Assembly: GCF_000426185.1 (NCBI RefSeq)
Contig: NZ_AUEW01000007.1
Coordinates: 124,001-188,000, forward strand
Origin: Cellulomonas sp. URHD0024
Lineage (GTDB): Bacteria > Actinomycetota > Actinomycetes > Actinomycetales > Cellulomonadaceae
Direction: 5' to 3'
DNA length: 64,000 bases
Part shown: piece by piece, positions 8,225 to 16,943 of the stretch
Layout of the letters: each line of letters begins with the position of its first letter
Position numbering within the stretch: position 1 is the first letter of the stretch
Translations under genes and position numbers: made by a program
The notes under the pieces: generated by a model
What the model saw: only the letters and a program-made list of their open reading frames with translations
What the model was told of the DNA's origin: nothing
Databases searched by the model: none

Positions 8225-8833
8225 TCAGTCCCACAGGCTGAGCGCGACGAGGAACAGGACGAGCGGCACGAGCAGCCACGGCTCGGCCAGCACGAACAGG
8301 GCCGTCAGACCCAGCGACGTCCACGCCAGTCCCTTCGCGACCCGGCGCCGGCGCACCTTGCGAGCACGGTTGGCGGCCTTGGCTTCGGCCTTGGTGCGCA
8401 GCAGCTGCAGCCACGACGCGAGGGAGCCGTCGAGCGCGGTGCGCAGATGCTCCGCCTCGGCGTGGACCGGCTCGACCTCCCACGACTCGGCGGTGCGGAC
8501 GATGGTCGCGTCGTCGTCGGGCGTGAACGTCCATTCGTGGATCCCGGTGATCCCCTGGGCGCCGCCGCCCCAGAGGATGCGACGGGGGGCGTCAACCGCG
8601 TAGACGGTGGAGGTGACGTCGAGTCCGTGAGTGCTCCACCGGAAGGACGCCCCCGGCACCAGTGGGCCGTCGACCTCGGCGGAGTCGACGTCGGTCTGCC
8701 AAGCCGGCCAGCCGGCGGCGTCGGTGCGCAGGCGCCAGACGAGGTCGATCGGGGCCTGGATGCGGATTTCGCGGCGGACCACCACGGTGGCGGACTCGTC
8801 GATCGCGGTGGGGATGCTGTCGGTCGTGTTCAT
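8225..8833 (-). CDS. SRPBCC-family protein with C-terminal membrane anchor
   Basis: A 202-aa protein. Residues about 20-150 form an SRPBCC/polyketide-cyclase-like ligand-binding fold (IRIQAPIDLVWRLRTDAAGW at the start and the GIHEWTFTPDD strand). A basic linker (RARKVRRRRVAKG) follows, then one or two hydrophobic helices (GLTALFVLAEPWLLVPLVLF). An SRPBCC domain tethered to the membrane is uncommon and might bind the hydrophobic compound exported by the neighbouring MFS pump. A TetR-type operator lies 19 bases upstream, shared with the MFS and TetR genes, which puts all three in one regulon. Confidence 0.8.
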   Translation of the reverse strand: MNTTDSIPTAIDESATVVVRREIRIQAPIDLVWRLRTDAAGWPAWQTDVDSAEVDGPLVPGASFRWSTHGLDVTSTVYAVDAPRRILWGGGAQGITGIHEWTFTPDDDATIVRTAESWEVEPVHAEAEHLRTALDGSLASWLQLLRTKAEAKAANRARKVRRRRVAKGLAWTSLGLTALFVLAEPWLLVPLVLFLVALSLWD

Positions 8834-8851
8834 TGCGGTCTCCTACTGTTG

Positions 8852-8869
8852 AGTGAACGGTCATTCACT
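8852..8869. promoter_or_regulatory. TetR-type operator copy 1 (upstream of SRPBCC gene)
   Basis: AGTGAACGGTCATTCACT, with 6-bp arms AGTGAA/TTCACT. It overlaps the stop codon of the MFS gene and sits just upstream of the SRPBCC start. Near-identical sites precede the MFS and TetR genes. Confidence 0.75.
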
Positions 8870-10303
8870 TGCGGGGACAGTGTCTGTGCTGAACCAGGCG
8901 ACGACGGCGCCGGCGAGGGCGATGCAAGCGGCGCCGAGGAAGAGCCAGGAGAAACCGCCGCTCAGGGCCGCCGGGGTCGCGACGCCGGCGTGGACCAGGG
9001 CATCGGTGCGGACGGCCGCGACGGTGGACAGCACGGCCAGGCCGAGCGCGCCGCCGATCTGCTGGCTGGTGTTGATCAGACCGCCGGCCAGACCGGACTC
9101 CCCACCCTCGACACCATCGACCGAGAGCTGCGTCGTGGTGACGAACGCGCCGCCCATCCCGGTCCCGATGAGCAGGGTGGGGCCGAGCAGCTGTCCGACG
9201 AACGTGGCGTCGGCCGGGGCGAACGAGAGCCAGACCAAGCCGCCGGCGAGCAGGACGAGCGAGCCGATCAGCGTCGACCGTGCGCCGATCCGTTCGATCA
9301 CGGAGGGGGCGACACCGGCCACGACCACCAGGGCGCCGGCGAGCGGGAGCTGCGTCAGACCGGTGGTCAGCGCGTCGTAGCCGAGCACGGCCTGCATGTA
9401 GACGGACAGGGCGAAGAACAGGGCGACCATCGCCGCGCCCACCAAGAGCATCACGATGTTCCCGACGCTGAGGTTGCGGTTCCGGAACACTCTCAGCGGC
9501 ACGAGCGGCTCAGCGGTCCGGCGCTCGACGACGACGAAGGCGACGCCGAGCACGACCGCGGCGACCGCAAGGCCGAAGGTCAGCGGGCTGACCAGGCCGA
9601 CCTGCTCGACGGCGCTCAGAGCACCTACGGCCGCGACGAGAGCACCGGTGATGGTGGCCGCGCCCGGCATGTCGAGCTTGCCGCGCGCACTGGCGACGTC
9701 ACGGGTGATGAGGAACGGGATGGCCGCGAGCACCAGCAGCCCGATCGGGACGTTGACGAAGAAGACCGCCTGCCAGCCCAGTGCAGCGGTCAGCACCCCG
9801 CCGAGCAGCACGCCCGCGGCCGAGCCGATGCCCGCGACTGCGCCCCAGACGCCCAGCGCCTTCGTGCGGTCGCGGCTGTCGGGAAACAGGTGCGTCAGCA
9901 GCGCGAGCGCGGCCGGGGCGAGCAGCGCCGCGGAGGCGCCCTGCACGGTGCGCGCAGCGAGCAGCATGCCGCTGCTGGTCGACAGCCCTGCGAGTGCCGA
10001 CGCCCCGATGAAACCGGCGACGCCGATCAGGAACACGCGACGATGCCCGTACCGGTCAGCCAGGCGACCTCCGAGCAGGAGCAGACCGCCGAAGGCGAGG
10101 ACGTAGGCCGTGATCACCCACGACAGTGCCGCCGTGGTCATCTGCAGCTGCTCACCCAGGACCGGCAGCGCGATGTTGACGATCGAGGCGTCCAGGACGA
10201 CGAGGAACTGGGCGAGTGCCAGAACGCTGAGGGCGAGCCAGCGCCGAGAGCTGCGCGGCGGCGTGGTGAAAGGGGCAGGGGCGGGGAGGGTTGTCGCGCT
10301 CAT
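8861..10303 (-). CDS. MFS drug/proton antiporter, DHA2 (EmrB/QacA) type
   Basis: A 480-aa transporter with about 14 hydrophobic segments, as in the 14-TM DHA2 family of multidrug exporters. The first helix contains FLVVLDASIVNIALP (motif D1-like). The loop GGRLADRYGHRRVFLIG is motif A, and the mid-protein LLGGVLTAALGWQAVFFVNVPIG is motif C. The ATG at 10303 is chosen because earlier in-frame starts fall inside the operator. It is probably repressed by the adjacent TetR protein and induced by its substrate. Confidence 0.9.
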   Translation of the reverse strand: MSATTLPAPAPFTTPPRSSRRWLALSVLALAQFLVVLDASIVNIALPVLGEQLQMTTAALSWVITAYVLAFGGLLLLGGRLADRYGHRRVFLIGVAGFIGASALAGLSTSSGMLLAARTVQGASAALLAPAALALLTHLFPDSRDRTKALGVWGAVAGIGSAAGVLLGGVLTAALGWQAVFFVNVPIGLLVLAAIPFLITRDVASARGKLDMPGAATITGALVAAVGALSAVEQVGLVSPLTFGLAVAAVVLGVAFVVVERRTAEPLVPLRVFRNRNLSVGNIVMLLVGAAMVALFFALSVYMQAVLGYDALTTGLTQLPLAGALVVVAGVAPSVIERIGARSTLIGSLVLLAGGLVWLSFAPADATFVGQLLGPTLLIGTGMGGAFVTTTQLSVDGVEGGESGLAGGLINTSQQIGGALGLAVLSTVAAVRTDALVHAGVATPAALSGGFSWLFLGAACIALAGAVVAWFSTDTVPASE

Positions 10304-10322
10304 GATGTGCTCCAATCGAGAG

Positions 10323-10340
10323 AGTGAACAGTCATTCACC
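10323..10340. promoter_or_regulatory. TetR-type operator copy 2 (upstream of MFS gene)
   Basis: AGTGAACAGTCATTCACC, 17 of 18 bases the same as copy 1 outside its centre and last position. It lies 20 bases upstream of the MFS start codon. Confidence 0.75.
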
Positions 10341-10384
10341 TGGTGAGACAGAAGTGTGCCCGGGCCAAAGGTTGCCGGGAGGGA

Positions 10385-10942
10385 TCAGTCGGGGTGGCGG
10401 ATGCCCGCGGTCAGAAGTCGAGCCCAGCTTTCGGGGACCTCGTCGATCTGGGCGGTCACGATCAGGTGGCACAGCTGGCCGTAGGCGATGAACCGCTGCA
10501 CGTCGTCGTCGGAGGCGCGTGACCGGCTCTTGGCGAAGTCCACAACCTCTCGCAGGCCCGCACGCATCGCCTGGCCGACTTCGGTCAGCTCGCCGACCGA
10601 CTGGGCGTGTACCTGCAGCATGAGCAACGTGCGATCGGCGATGAGTTGGGCGTACGCGCCCCCCATCGCGAACAGGACCCCCTCTGGGGACTGGTCCTCG
10701 GCGCTGTCCGCGCCGGCGGCCAGCACCTGGACGACGCGGTCGAAGCACGTCTCCACGGCGGTGACGAACAGGCGCTCCTTCGTCGGGAACAGCTTGACGA
10801 CGTAGGCCGGCGAGATCTTCGCTGCGCGGGCCACATCGGCGATCGTCGTCCCGTGGTACCCGCCGCGAGCGAACTCCTGGACGGCTGCAGCGGCGACGAC
10901 CGGCTTACGGAGGTCTGCGGTGGAGAGCGAGGCCGGAGTCAT
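10385..10942 (-). CDS. TetR-family repressor of the MFS/SRPBCC genes
   Basis: A 185-aa TetR regulator. The N-terminal helix-turn-helix is clear: AAVQEFARGGYHGTTIADVARAAKISPAYVVKLFPTKERLF (given here only as a location, residues 20-60). The recognition helix ends in YVVKLFPTKE, equivalent to the usual YxHFxxKE. The C-terminal ligand domain has no assigned effector. The ATG at 10942 lies directly beside operator copy 3, so autorepression is likely. The gene precedes the MFS gene, but an operator lies between them, so each has its own promoter. Confidence 0.9.
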   Translation of the reverse strand: MTPASLSTADLRKPVVAAAAVQEFARGGYHGTTIADVARAAKISPAYVVKLFPTKERLFVTAVETCFDRVVQVLAAGADSAEDQSPEGVLFAMGGAYAQLIADRTLLMLQVHAQSVGELTEVGQAMRAGLREVVDFAKSRSRASDDDVQRFIAYGQLCHLIVTAQIDEVPESWARLLTAGIRHPD

Positions 10943-10945
10943 GTG

Positions 10946-10963
10946 AGTGACTGTACATTCACT
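10946..10963. promoter_or_regulatory. TetR-type operator copy 3 (at tetR start)
   Basis: AGTGACTGTACATTCACT, with the same outer arms as copies 1 and 2 and a more palindromic centre (TGTACA). It begins four bases upstream of the TetR start codon. Confidence 0.75.
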
Positions 10964-11485
10964 ACGCTTGGTCGGCAAGCGCAGGCGAGCTGGGCCTCGT
11001 CCGGTAGGACGAGCGGGGCCTGCAGGCTGGCGGCCGGCGAAACACTGTGGCCGTCGGTGTTCCGAGGCCGGCGAGCACGGAGTTCAGGTCGTCTCGACGG
11101 GCCGGCTGCAAGCGCCCGGAATGCCTGTTCTCGACTTCCGCACACTTGCAACCGGCCTCTCGATGATCATTGCACTGACTAGCCGAACTGACTACTAGAC
11201 AGGCTAGGGAATTTCATTTCGCCTCACTGAGGCGCACCACCATCCGGCCACCGCACGTCCGGATCCACGCTTGGCGGTACATGCAAGCGGTGGATCCGCG
11301 CCGGTCACGCCGGCGACCGCGATGACCGGACCCCTCGTCGATACGGCAGGGAGGTCCTTTCGCTGCGGGGACCGCGTCGGGGCGGTGGCCTACGCCTTCT
11401 GCAACGGCATCGCGTCGTGACGGACCCCTGATCGGGATCAGAGGGCTGATCGGCCCCCAACCGCGCCCTGGTCTCGACACGCGCT
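10964..11485. other. Non-coding gap, no gene recognised
   Basis: About 520 bases between the TetR and F420-reductase-like genes. Open frames on both strands show no family-like sequence. A short CTGATCGGGATCAG-type palindrome occurs near 11430. Nothing else is supported. Confidence 0.4.
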
Positions 11486-12175
11486 TCACATGTCGCGGTA
11501 ACGGACGGCGGCGTCGAGCTTCTCCTTCAGTGCTTGAGCGGTGAGCTGCTGGCCGGGCCACGGGTAGTCGGTCCCGGGAACGGCGTACGGCCTGGTGTAG
11601 GCCGCGGTGTCCCGCTGGAAACGCCAACCTTCGGACAGCGGGCCCACGTCGTAGGCGTCGTACCCGATCGCGTCGATGAACTCGGTCACGGCCTGCTTGG
11701 CCGAGTCGTCGTCACCGGCAATGGCCAGAACCGAACGCTCCGGGTCGCCCGCCGGGCGCTGCAAGATGCCGAGATGGCTGGCGATGATGTTGTTGAACGC
11801 CTTCACGACCCGCGACTCGGGCAGGTGTGCCTGGAGCAGCTCGCTCGTGGTCGTCGACTCGTCGTCGAGCTCGGCGATGCGGTCGTCCCGGTCGGGGTAG
11901 TAGTTGTTGGTGTCGATCACGACCTTGCCGCGCAGCGGCGCGGCGGGGACCTGGCGGTAGGCCTTGAGCGGGATCGTCACCACGACGATGTCGCCGGCCA
12001 CGGCCGCGTCGGCCGGAGTTGCCGCTCGGGCCCGGGGACCGAGCTGCTCGACGAGGTCGGCAAGGGTCTCTGGTCCACGACGGTTGCTCAGCACGACGTC
12101 GTAGCCCGCGTCGACCGCGAGTCGCGCGACCGTGCTGCCGATGTGTCCGCTGCCGATGAGTCCGATGGTCGTCAC
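11486..12175 (-). CDS. NADPH-dependent F420 reductase-like / NAD(P)-binding oxidoreductase
   Basis: A 229-aa protein with an N-terminal Rossmann fold: TTIGLIGSGHIGSTVARLAV has GxGxxG. Next come VVLSNRRGPETL, IVVVTIPLKAY and KVVIDTNNYYPDRD, a pattern of the NPD/F420-dependent NADP reductase family. VVKAFNNI and the GDDDSAKQAVTEFIDAIGYDAYDVG block complete the fold. It probably moves hydride between NAD(P)H and a cofactor or small substrate; F420 use is a family-based guess. The GTG at 12175 is preferred because family similarity begins there; another GTG lies at 12193. Confidence 0.8.
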   Translation of the reverse strand: MTTIGLIGSGHIGSTVARLAVDAGYDVVLSNRRGPETLADLVEQLGPRARAATPADAAVAGDIVVVTIPLKAYRQVPAAPLRGKVVIDTNNYYPDRDDRIAELDDESTTTSELLQAHLPESRVVKAFNNIIASHLGILQRPAGDPERSVLAIAGDDDSAKQAVTEFIDAIGYDAYDVGPLSEGWRFQRDTAAYTRPYAVPGTDYPWPGQQLTAQALKEKLDAAVRYRDM

Positions 12176-12558
12176 CTGCGCACCAGCGCGCACACCGACA
12201 CAGCTATTCCCGGCCGGTGAGCACCTGCCAGGATCGCGGCGTCATACCGGCGGGTCCGGGAGTCTTGCCGGATGCCCGAACTGGGTGGGTGCTCGAAGGT
12301 AGTAGCTCCCGCGTAGGAGTGCGGCGTGAGCCGTCAGCGGTGGTGCGCCGGTCGGAGTCTGAGGGAGCCTGGATCCGTGGTGTCAACGCGCGAGGGCTCG
12401 CGGGACGAGGACGCCCTCAACCTGCTTGCCAGCTGGGCCGCGACGCAGGCGACCAGCGACATGGCTCCCTGGCTGCTCTGCTGAAGGCTCTTCGCGGCCG
12501 CCGGATGTCGTCGGCCGAAAGGATCGGACTCTCAGGTGCGCTTCCCGCACCGGGGAAC
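12176..12558. other. Non-coding gap
   Basis: About 380 bases without a recognisable gene, operator or terminator, lying between two minus-strand genes. Confidence 0.35.
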
Positions 12559-13401
12559 CTACGCGGGGCGGTGAGCCTCGATCACGAACTGCATCGGGAG
12601 CCGCTCGGGGCGGTCCCGGAGCCGGTAGCGCCCCGCCTCGTCCGCGACCATCAGCTCCGGCCACGGGCACCACGCGGAGTAGCTCGACTCCTCGAGCGCG
12701 GTGATGACCAACCCGGCGCGCAGCAGCGCCGTCACGATCTCGCCCAGGGAGTGGTTCCACTGGTGGTTGCGGGTGTTGCCGATGGCAGGCGCGCCGGGGG
12801 AGGCAACGACGTAGCTGCCTGCGTCGTCCCATGTCAGGGGCTCGTCCTGCTGGAAGTAGGGCTGCTCGACCAGCAGACCACGGCTCACGTCCTCGCCGAT
12901 CGTCATGAACATCGGGTGGTCGTCGCGGATGACGAACCGGCCGCCCGGGGCCAACAGCGAAGCGACCACGCGCGCCCACCCGTCGACGTCGGGGAGCCAG
13001 CACAAGACACCCAGCGACGTGAACACCAACTGAAAGTCACCGACGACGGCTTCACGGGCGTCGTAGACGTTGGCCTCGACGTACTCGACGTCGGCACGGC
13101 ACTCCGTCGCGATCGCGCGTGCCCTGCGCACCGACTCGCCGGACAGGTCCACCCCCACCACGCGGCGCGGCCCCAGCCGGGAGAGGCTGACGGTGTCGGT
13201 GCCGAGATGGCACTGCAGGTGGATGACGTCCTTGCCGGTCAGGTCCCCGAGTCGCGCGACGTCGGGGACGAGGGTGGCGCTGATCGCGCGCGGATCGTCG
13301 ATCAGCTCCTGGATCCCGTAGCCAGAGGCGTGGTGCAGAGCCGCCCGGTCGTTCCAGTTCTTCCGGTTGTCCTCGAACCAGGACGATCGAGTGCGAGGCA
13401 T
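12559..13401 (-). CDS. Class I SAM-dependent methyltransferase
   Basis: A 280-aa methyltransferase. SAM-binding motif I is KDVIHLQCHLGTDTVSLSRLG (shown in part, the hLxCGxG variant HLQCHLGTDT), followed by VVGVDLSGESVRRAR for motif post-I. DFQLVFTSLGVLCWLPD is motif II, with the conserved LCWLPDVDGW. The opening RSSWFEDNRKNWNDRAALH is typical of an actinobacterial subgroup annotated only as class I methyltransferase. A GTG at 13425 is an alternative start. The substrate is unknown. Confidence 0.88.
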   Translation of the reverse strand: MPRTRSSWFEDNRKNWNDRAALHHASGYGIQELIDDPRAISATLVPDVARLGDLTGKDVIHLQCHLGTDTVSLSRLGPRRVVGVDLSGESVRRARAIATECRADVEYVEANVYDAREAVVGDFQLVFTSLGVLCWLPDVDGWARVVASLLAPGGRFVIRDDHPMFMTIGEDVSRGLLVEQPYFQQDEPLTWDDAGSYVVASPGAPAIGNTRNHQWNHSLGEIVTALLRAGLVITALEESSYSAWCPWPELMVADEAGRYRLRDRPERLPMQFVIEAHRPA

Positions 13402-13516
13402 GCTGTCAGGGGTGGGCGAGGTCACGGAGCACCCTAAGTCGCCGTCCCGCGAGCCGGGTCTCGCGAGCACACCGACTCTGGGGACGGGCCAGGGTGATCC
13501 ACCCCCGAGGTGGACA

Positions 13517-13942
13517 TCACGGCGAGGACGCTCCGCCACCACCAGGGCCGCTGAGGGCGTCGAAGGGCGCGAGCGCCACCATGCCGGCGACGGCTGCCGC
13601 CAGCTCGTCGTCGGCCGTGACGAAGAAGTCCGCCTGCAGCGCCGCGACGGCGACGTACTCAGCGCGGGTCGTGTCCTCCCAGCCCAGCTGCTCGGCTATC
13701 CGCCACGCGGTCGCGCGCGACACTCGGTCGCCGAGCAGGCGCATGCGGGTCGTCGTCACCCGGTCCAGGAGAGCTTTCCCCTCCCGGGGGTCGAGCTCGC
13801 CACGGTGGACCTCGCGGTAGAGCATCGAGAGGACGTCGGAGCGCAGCAGGGTGGGTGCGACGAGCTGGTGCTGGACGGGGACCGTGACGTTCTCCCGCGC
13901 GAGCATCACGGCCGTGGCCGCGTCGATGGCGAATCGGGTCAT
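13517..13942 (-). CDS. PIN-domain (VapC-like) protein
   Basis: A 141-aa PIN-domain protein. The acidic positions expected for Mg-dependent RNase activity are present: D7 in MTRFAIDAATA, then E and D residues in TTRAEYVAVAALQADFFVTADDELA (residues about 99-123). The LLGDRVSRATAWRIAEQLGW block is typical of an actinobacterial VapC-like group. No antitoxin gene is recognisable immediately upstream, so it is either a solitary member or its partner has been lost. It could act as a type II toxin; this is inferred only from the fold. Confidence 0.75.
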   Translation of the reverse strand: MTRFAIDAATAVMLARENVTVPVQHQLVAPTLLRSDVLSMLYREVHRGELDPREGKALLDRVTTTRMRLLGDRVSRATAWRIAEQLGWEDTTRAEYVAVAALQADFFVTADDELAAAVAGMVALAPFDALSGPGGGGASSP

Positions 13943-14090
13943 GGGCCCAGTGTGGGGTGCCCAGCACGCAGAGGCATCGGGCCCGGCCAGCGCAGGCGAC
14001 GATCTGCTCGCCTGGAGATCGACTGTTGCGCGTTCCTGCGGAGAACCCGGTCGGGCTGGCCGACCGGGTTGCTGCGAGCGATCTGGGCTC

Positions 14091-14117
14091 GGCTCGTCTA
14101 CCTGTCCGAATCCTCAG
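14091..14117 (+). repeat. 104-bp element, 3'-end fragment (copy H)
   Basis: GGCTCGTCTACCTGTCC followed by GAATCCTCAG matches the 3' end of the 104-bp element. The remaining three quarters is missing. It lies in a 457-base gap (13943-14399) that otherwise shows no gene. Confidence 0.6.
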
Positions 14118-14399
14118 ATAATCGGCATGCCGCCGGGACCGGTCGTAGCGGCCGGGCGGAATTGGCATCACCGCAGGCGCCGGGCGTGGGCGGGCTGCTG
14201 GTGCTGCTGAGGACACGACCCGTGGCGTGGGACAGGCCGGTTACCAGGCCCGTTGGGGGACGCGGAAGGACGTGTGCCTCAGCCGGCACGGGCCGCCTCG
14301 ACCAGAACGCGCGCGGCCCGCGCCATCCGTCTCTCCGGCGACCGGGGTCCCTGTCGTCCTGATCGGCGGGGTTCGCCTGCTGTTCGTATCCTGCGAGGC

Positions 14400-15398
14400 A
14401 TGGCACTGCGCGCACTCTTCATCGGCGGGACCGGCATCATCAGCACGGAGGCGGCCCGGCGGGCGATCGCGGAGGGCGTCGAGCTGACCCTGCTCAACCG
14501 CGGACGGTCGTCGACGCGGGAGGTGCCCGACGGCGCCCGCGTGCTTCACGCCGACGTCCGCGACCCGGGGTCCGTCCGCTCCGCGCTGGGTGACCTCGAG
14601 TTCGACGCCGTCGTGGAGTTCATGGCGTTCACCCCCGAGCATGTCCAGGCCGACCTCGACCTCTTCACCGGCCGCACCGGTCAGTACGTGTTCATCAGCT
14701 CCGCCTCGGCCTACCAGACGCCGCCGACCCACCTGCCCGTCGTCGAGTCGACGCCGCTGCGCAACCCGTTCTGGGAGTACTCCCGGAACAAGATCGCGTG
14801 CGAGGACCTGCTCGTCCGTACGTACCGTGACACCGGCCTGCCGATGACGATCGTGCGCCCTTCACACACCTACGACGCCACGCTCATCCCGATGGACGGA
14901 GGCTGGACGGTGATCGACCGGATGCGCCGCGGCCTGGAGGTCGTCGTCCCCGGGGACGGGACATCTCGGTGGACCATCACCCACAGCGCCGACGTCGCGG
15001 TCGGCCTGGTCGGGCTGCTGGGGCGCGACGAGGCGATCGGCGAGGCGTTCCACATCACCGGCGATGAGGCGCCGTCGTGGGACCAGATCTACCTCGCGAT
15101 GGCCGGGGCTGCCGGCGTCCACGAGCCGCGCCTCGTTCATGTCGCATCCGAGGCGATCGCCGCCGCCGACCCCGAGCTCGGCGCAGGGCTCCTCGGCGAC
15201 AAGGCGCACACGATGCTCTTCGACAACACGAAGATCCGACGACTGGTCCCTCAGTTCTCGCCCCGCATCCCCTTCGCGCAGGGCGCCCGCGAGATCGTCG
15301 CCTGGCACGATGCCGACGCCACGCGCCGGGCGATCGACCCACAGTACGAGGCACTCACGGAGCGCCTTCTCGACGCCTTCCGTCCGCGTCCGCTATGA
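14400..15398 (+). CDS. NAD-dependent epimerase/dehydratase-family protein (extended SDR)
   Basis: A 332-aa extended short-chain dehydrogenase. LFIGGTGIISTEAARRA is the NAD-binding glycine motif (GxxGxxS/A). VFISSASAY holds the catalytic Ser, and YSRNK is the YxxxK active site. TIVRPSHTYD and AEFHITGDEAPSWDQ-like sequence (EAFHITGDEAPSWDQI) are typical of the atypical SDR group related to isoflavone reductase and mRNA-binding epimerases. It is a single plus-strand gene between repeat copy H and a VOC remnant. The substrate is unknown, probably a nucleotide sugar or small carbonyl. Confidence 0.88.
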   Translation: MALRALFIGGTGIISTEAARRAIAEGVELTLLNRGRSSTREVPDGARVLHADVRDPGSVRSALGDLEFDAVVEFMAFTPEHVQADLDLFTGRTGQYVFISSASAYQTPPTHLPVVESTPLRNPFWEYSRNKIACEDLLVRTYRDTGLPMTIVRPSHTYDATLIPMDGGWTVIDRMRRGLEVVVPGDGTSRWTITHSADVAVGLVGLLGRDEAIGEAFHITGDEAPSWDQIYLAMAGAAGVHEPRLVHVASEAIAAADPELGAGLLGDKAHTMLFDNTKIRRLVPQFSPRIPFAQGAREIVAWHDADATRRAIDPQYEALTERLLDAFRPRPL

Positions 15399-15423
15399 CG
15401 GCTCGGCTGCTGTCTCGACGGGT

Positions 15424-15675
15424 CTACTTCTGGTGGAGCTGGTTCCTGGTGAGGCTCCGCGTTGCGGCCGAGACCGTGCTCCGAACTCGGTGAGGGGCGT
15501 CGAGAACGTTGCCGTCCGGGTTCTCGAACCACGCGATGCGGTCCCCACCCGGGGTGGTCCAGACGCCCTGTGCGTCCTGCTCCATCCCGCCGTCGCGCGC
15601 CATCACGACGCCACCGGACACGAGATCCGCGATCGTCGCCACGATGTCGGTCACCCGCCAGCCGAGCACCGTGTA
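15424..15675 (-). pseudogene. VOC-family protein remnant (C-terminal half)
   Basis: An 83-codon open end reading YTVLGWRVTDIVATIADLV, then MEQDAQGVWTTPGGDRIAWF and NPDGNVL, which is the second half of a VOC/glyoxalase protein ending at TAG 15424-15426. No N-terminal half, start codon or ribosome site is present; the adjoining upstream sequence is the end of a GNAT gene. It is a decayed fragment. Confidence 0.7.
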
Positions 15676-15719
15676 CCCGGGCTGCGCCCGGGTGGCACAG
15701 AGCGCCGCTCGGCGACGCC

Positions 15720-16295
15720 TCATGCACGCGGCACGACCCGCAGCCGCATCACGCAGTGCCTCTTGCCGGCCGGCCGCACGTACGTGAACCCGGCCTGCTC
15801 GAACAGTCGACGCGTGCCGTTGAAGAGGAACGACGCGTTGACCTTCTCGCCCGGGGCGGTCTCCTGCGGGTACGACTCCACGAGCCCGCCGCCGGCCTCG
15901 GCGATCAGGTCTAGCGCCCCGCGCAGCGCGAGGGCCGACACGCCCCGGCGTCGGTGGTCGCGGTCCACGAAGAAGCAGGTGATGCGGTGGTCGGGGAGCG
16001 CGTCCGACGGGGTCTCGACCTGCTTGCGGTAGTAGATCCGGGGGAGCTGTGCGGGCGTGCCGTACTCGCACCACCCGACGCAGGTCTCGCCGTCGTACAC
16101 GAGCGCGGCGTGGGCGACGCCCACCTCGACGAGGTGCTGCTTGAGGTCGCGGTTGCCGTCGAACGTCCCCGGCTTGTCCTCCGGATGGAACGTGAGGCAC
16201 CAGCAGCCGCCCCAGACCCCGTTGTGCTTCCCGGCCAGCGCGGCGAACCCCTCCCACGTCTCGGGGGTCAGGTCCTTGACGGTGTACTCGCTCAT
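15720..16295 (-). CDS. GNAT-family N-acetyltransferase
   Basis: A 191-aa GNAT protein. Motif A reads ITCFFVDRDHRRRGVSALAL (R-R-x-G-V-S), the CoA-binding loop. The C-terminal FNGTRRLFEQAGFTYVRPAG is the usual final strand-helix. The N-terminal GGCWCLTFHPED and CVGWCEYGTPAQLPRIYYRK blocks identify a subgroup common in actinobacteria, also represented by a broken copy at 16505-16570. The ATG at 16295 is chosen because homology starts there. It is probably monocistronic. Confidence 0.88.
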   Translation of the reverse strand: MSEYTVKDLTPETWEGFAALAGKHNGVWGGCWCLTFHPEDKPGTFDGNRDLKQHLVEVGVAHAALVYDGETCVGWCEYGTPAQLPRIYYRKQVETPSDALPDHRITCFFVDRDHRRRGVSALALRGALDLIAEAGGGLVESYPQETAPGEKVNASFLFNGTRRLFEQAGFTYVRPAGKRHCVMRLRVVPRA

Positions 16296-16450
16296 CCGAA
16301 GCGTCTCCCTGGTGCCGGCTCGCTCGACGGTCCTCGGCGCACAGGTGCTCGCCGAGTTCTGGGACGACCTCCACCTTGCACGCGACCGTAGCGCTCCGTC
16401 GACCCCGTCGGCCGTCACGTACGCGGCGCGACCGCACGTGTGCCCACGAC

Positions 16451-16485
16451 CTCAGCGTGCCCTGCGGACAGCTGGGTGGACGTTC
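16451..16485 (+). repeat. Possible degenerate 104-bp element (copy J)
   Basis: CTCAGCGTGCCCTGCGGACA followed by GCTGGGTGGA resembles the middle of the 104-bp element (compare copy G: GTGCAGTGGGACAACTGGGT). It lies just past the stop of a GNAT remnant, the position seen for other copies. The similarity is short. Confidence 0.3.
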
Positions 16486-16504
16486 GGACAAGCCACGGAC
16501 AGGT

Positions 16505-16570
16505 CTAGGGGCTCGTGATGTCGGGGAGCTCCGGCGGGGTGCCGAACTGACACCAAACGACACATCTGCC
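16505..16570 (-). pseudogene. GNAT remnant
   Basis: A short open end, RCVVWCQFGTPPELPDI then TSP and stop, closely matches CVGWCEYGTPAQLPRI of the intact GNAT gene 500 bases away. The rest of the protein is absent in all frames. It is probably the scar of a second, lost GNAT gene. The remaining sequence between 16296 and 16943 shows nothing else recognisable. Confidence 0.45.
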
Positions 16571-16943
16571 CGACGCGCTCCGACCGCGGATCCGTCTCGT
16601 CGAGCTCCAACGCCTCCCGCACACGCTCCACGGGATGCGGGCGCGTGACGAACCCCGGGAGGACGGCTTGCTCGGCCGCCTCGACAAGGTCGCTCTCGGT
16701 AACCTCGGCGTCCGCGGGCACCGCCTCATCGGGACGGGGCCCTTCGTGCGTCGGTGTAGGCGGTCGAGAAGATCCACGACCTCGGTACCGGATCGGCCTG
16801 CCGCGCCGAAAGGACGTCGCCTGCGCTCGACCGGATCGGCCCTGGCCCACCGCCGGCGGCGGCCTCGACGAGCATGCGATCCGCGGGCCGACGAAGCAGG
16901 CGATCGTTCAGCTCACCACCAAGCGGGCGGTTCCCTGACTACG

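Noticed and set aside
8102..10327. 741-aa plus-strand frame opposite the MFS gene
   Set aside because: Antisense shadow rich in Gln, Asp and Arg with no recognisable domain, while the minus strand encodes an evident transporter.
11214..11485. A gene or remnant in the gap downstream of the F420-reductase-like gene
   Set aside because: Open frames on both strands lack family-like residues or ribosome sites.
13517..14216. An antitoxin partner for the PIN-domain gene
   Set aside because: No short ORF with an RHH, AbrB or Phd-like pattern was found directly upstream on the same strand.
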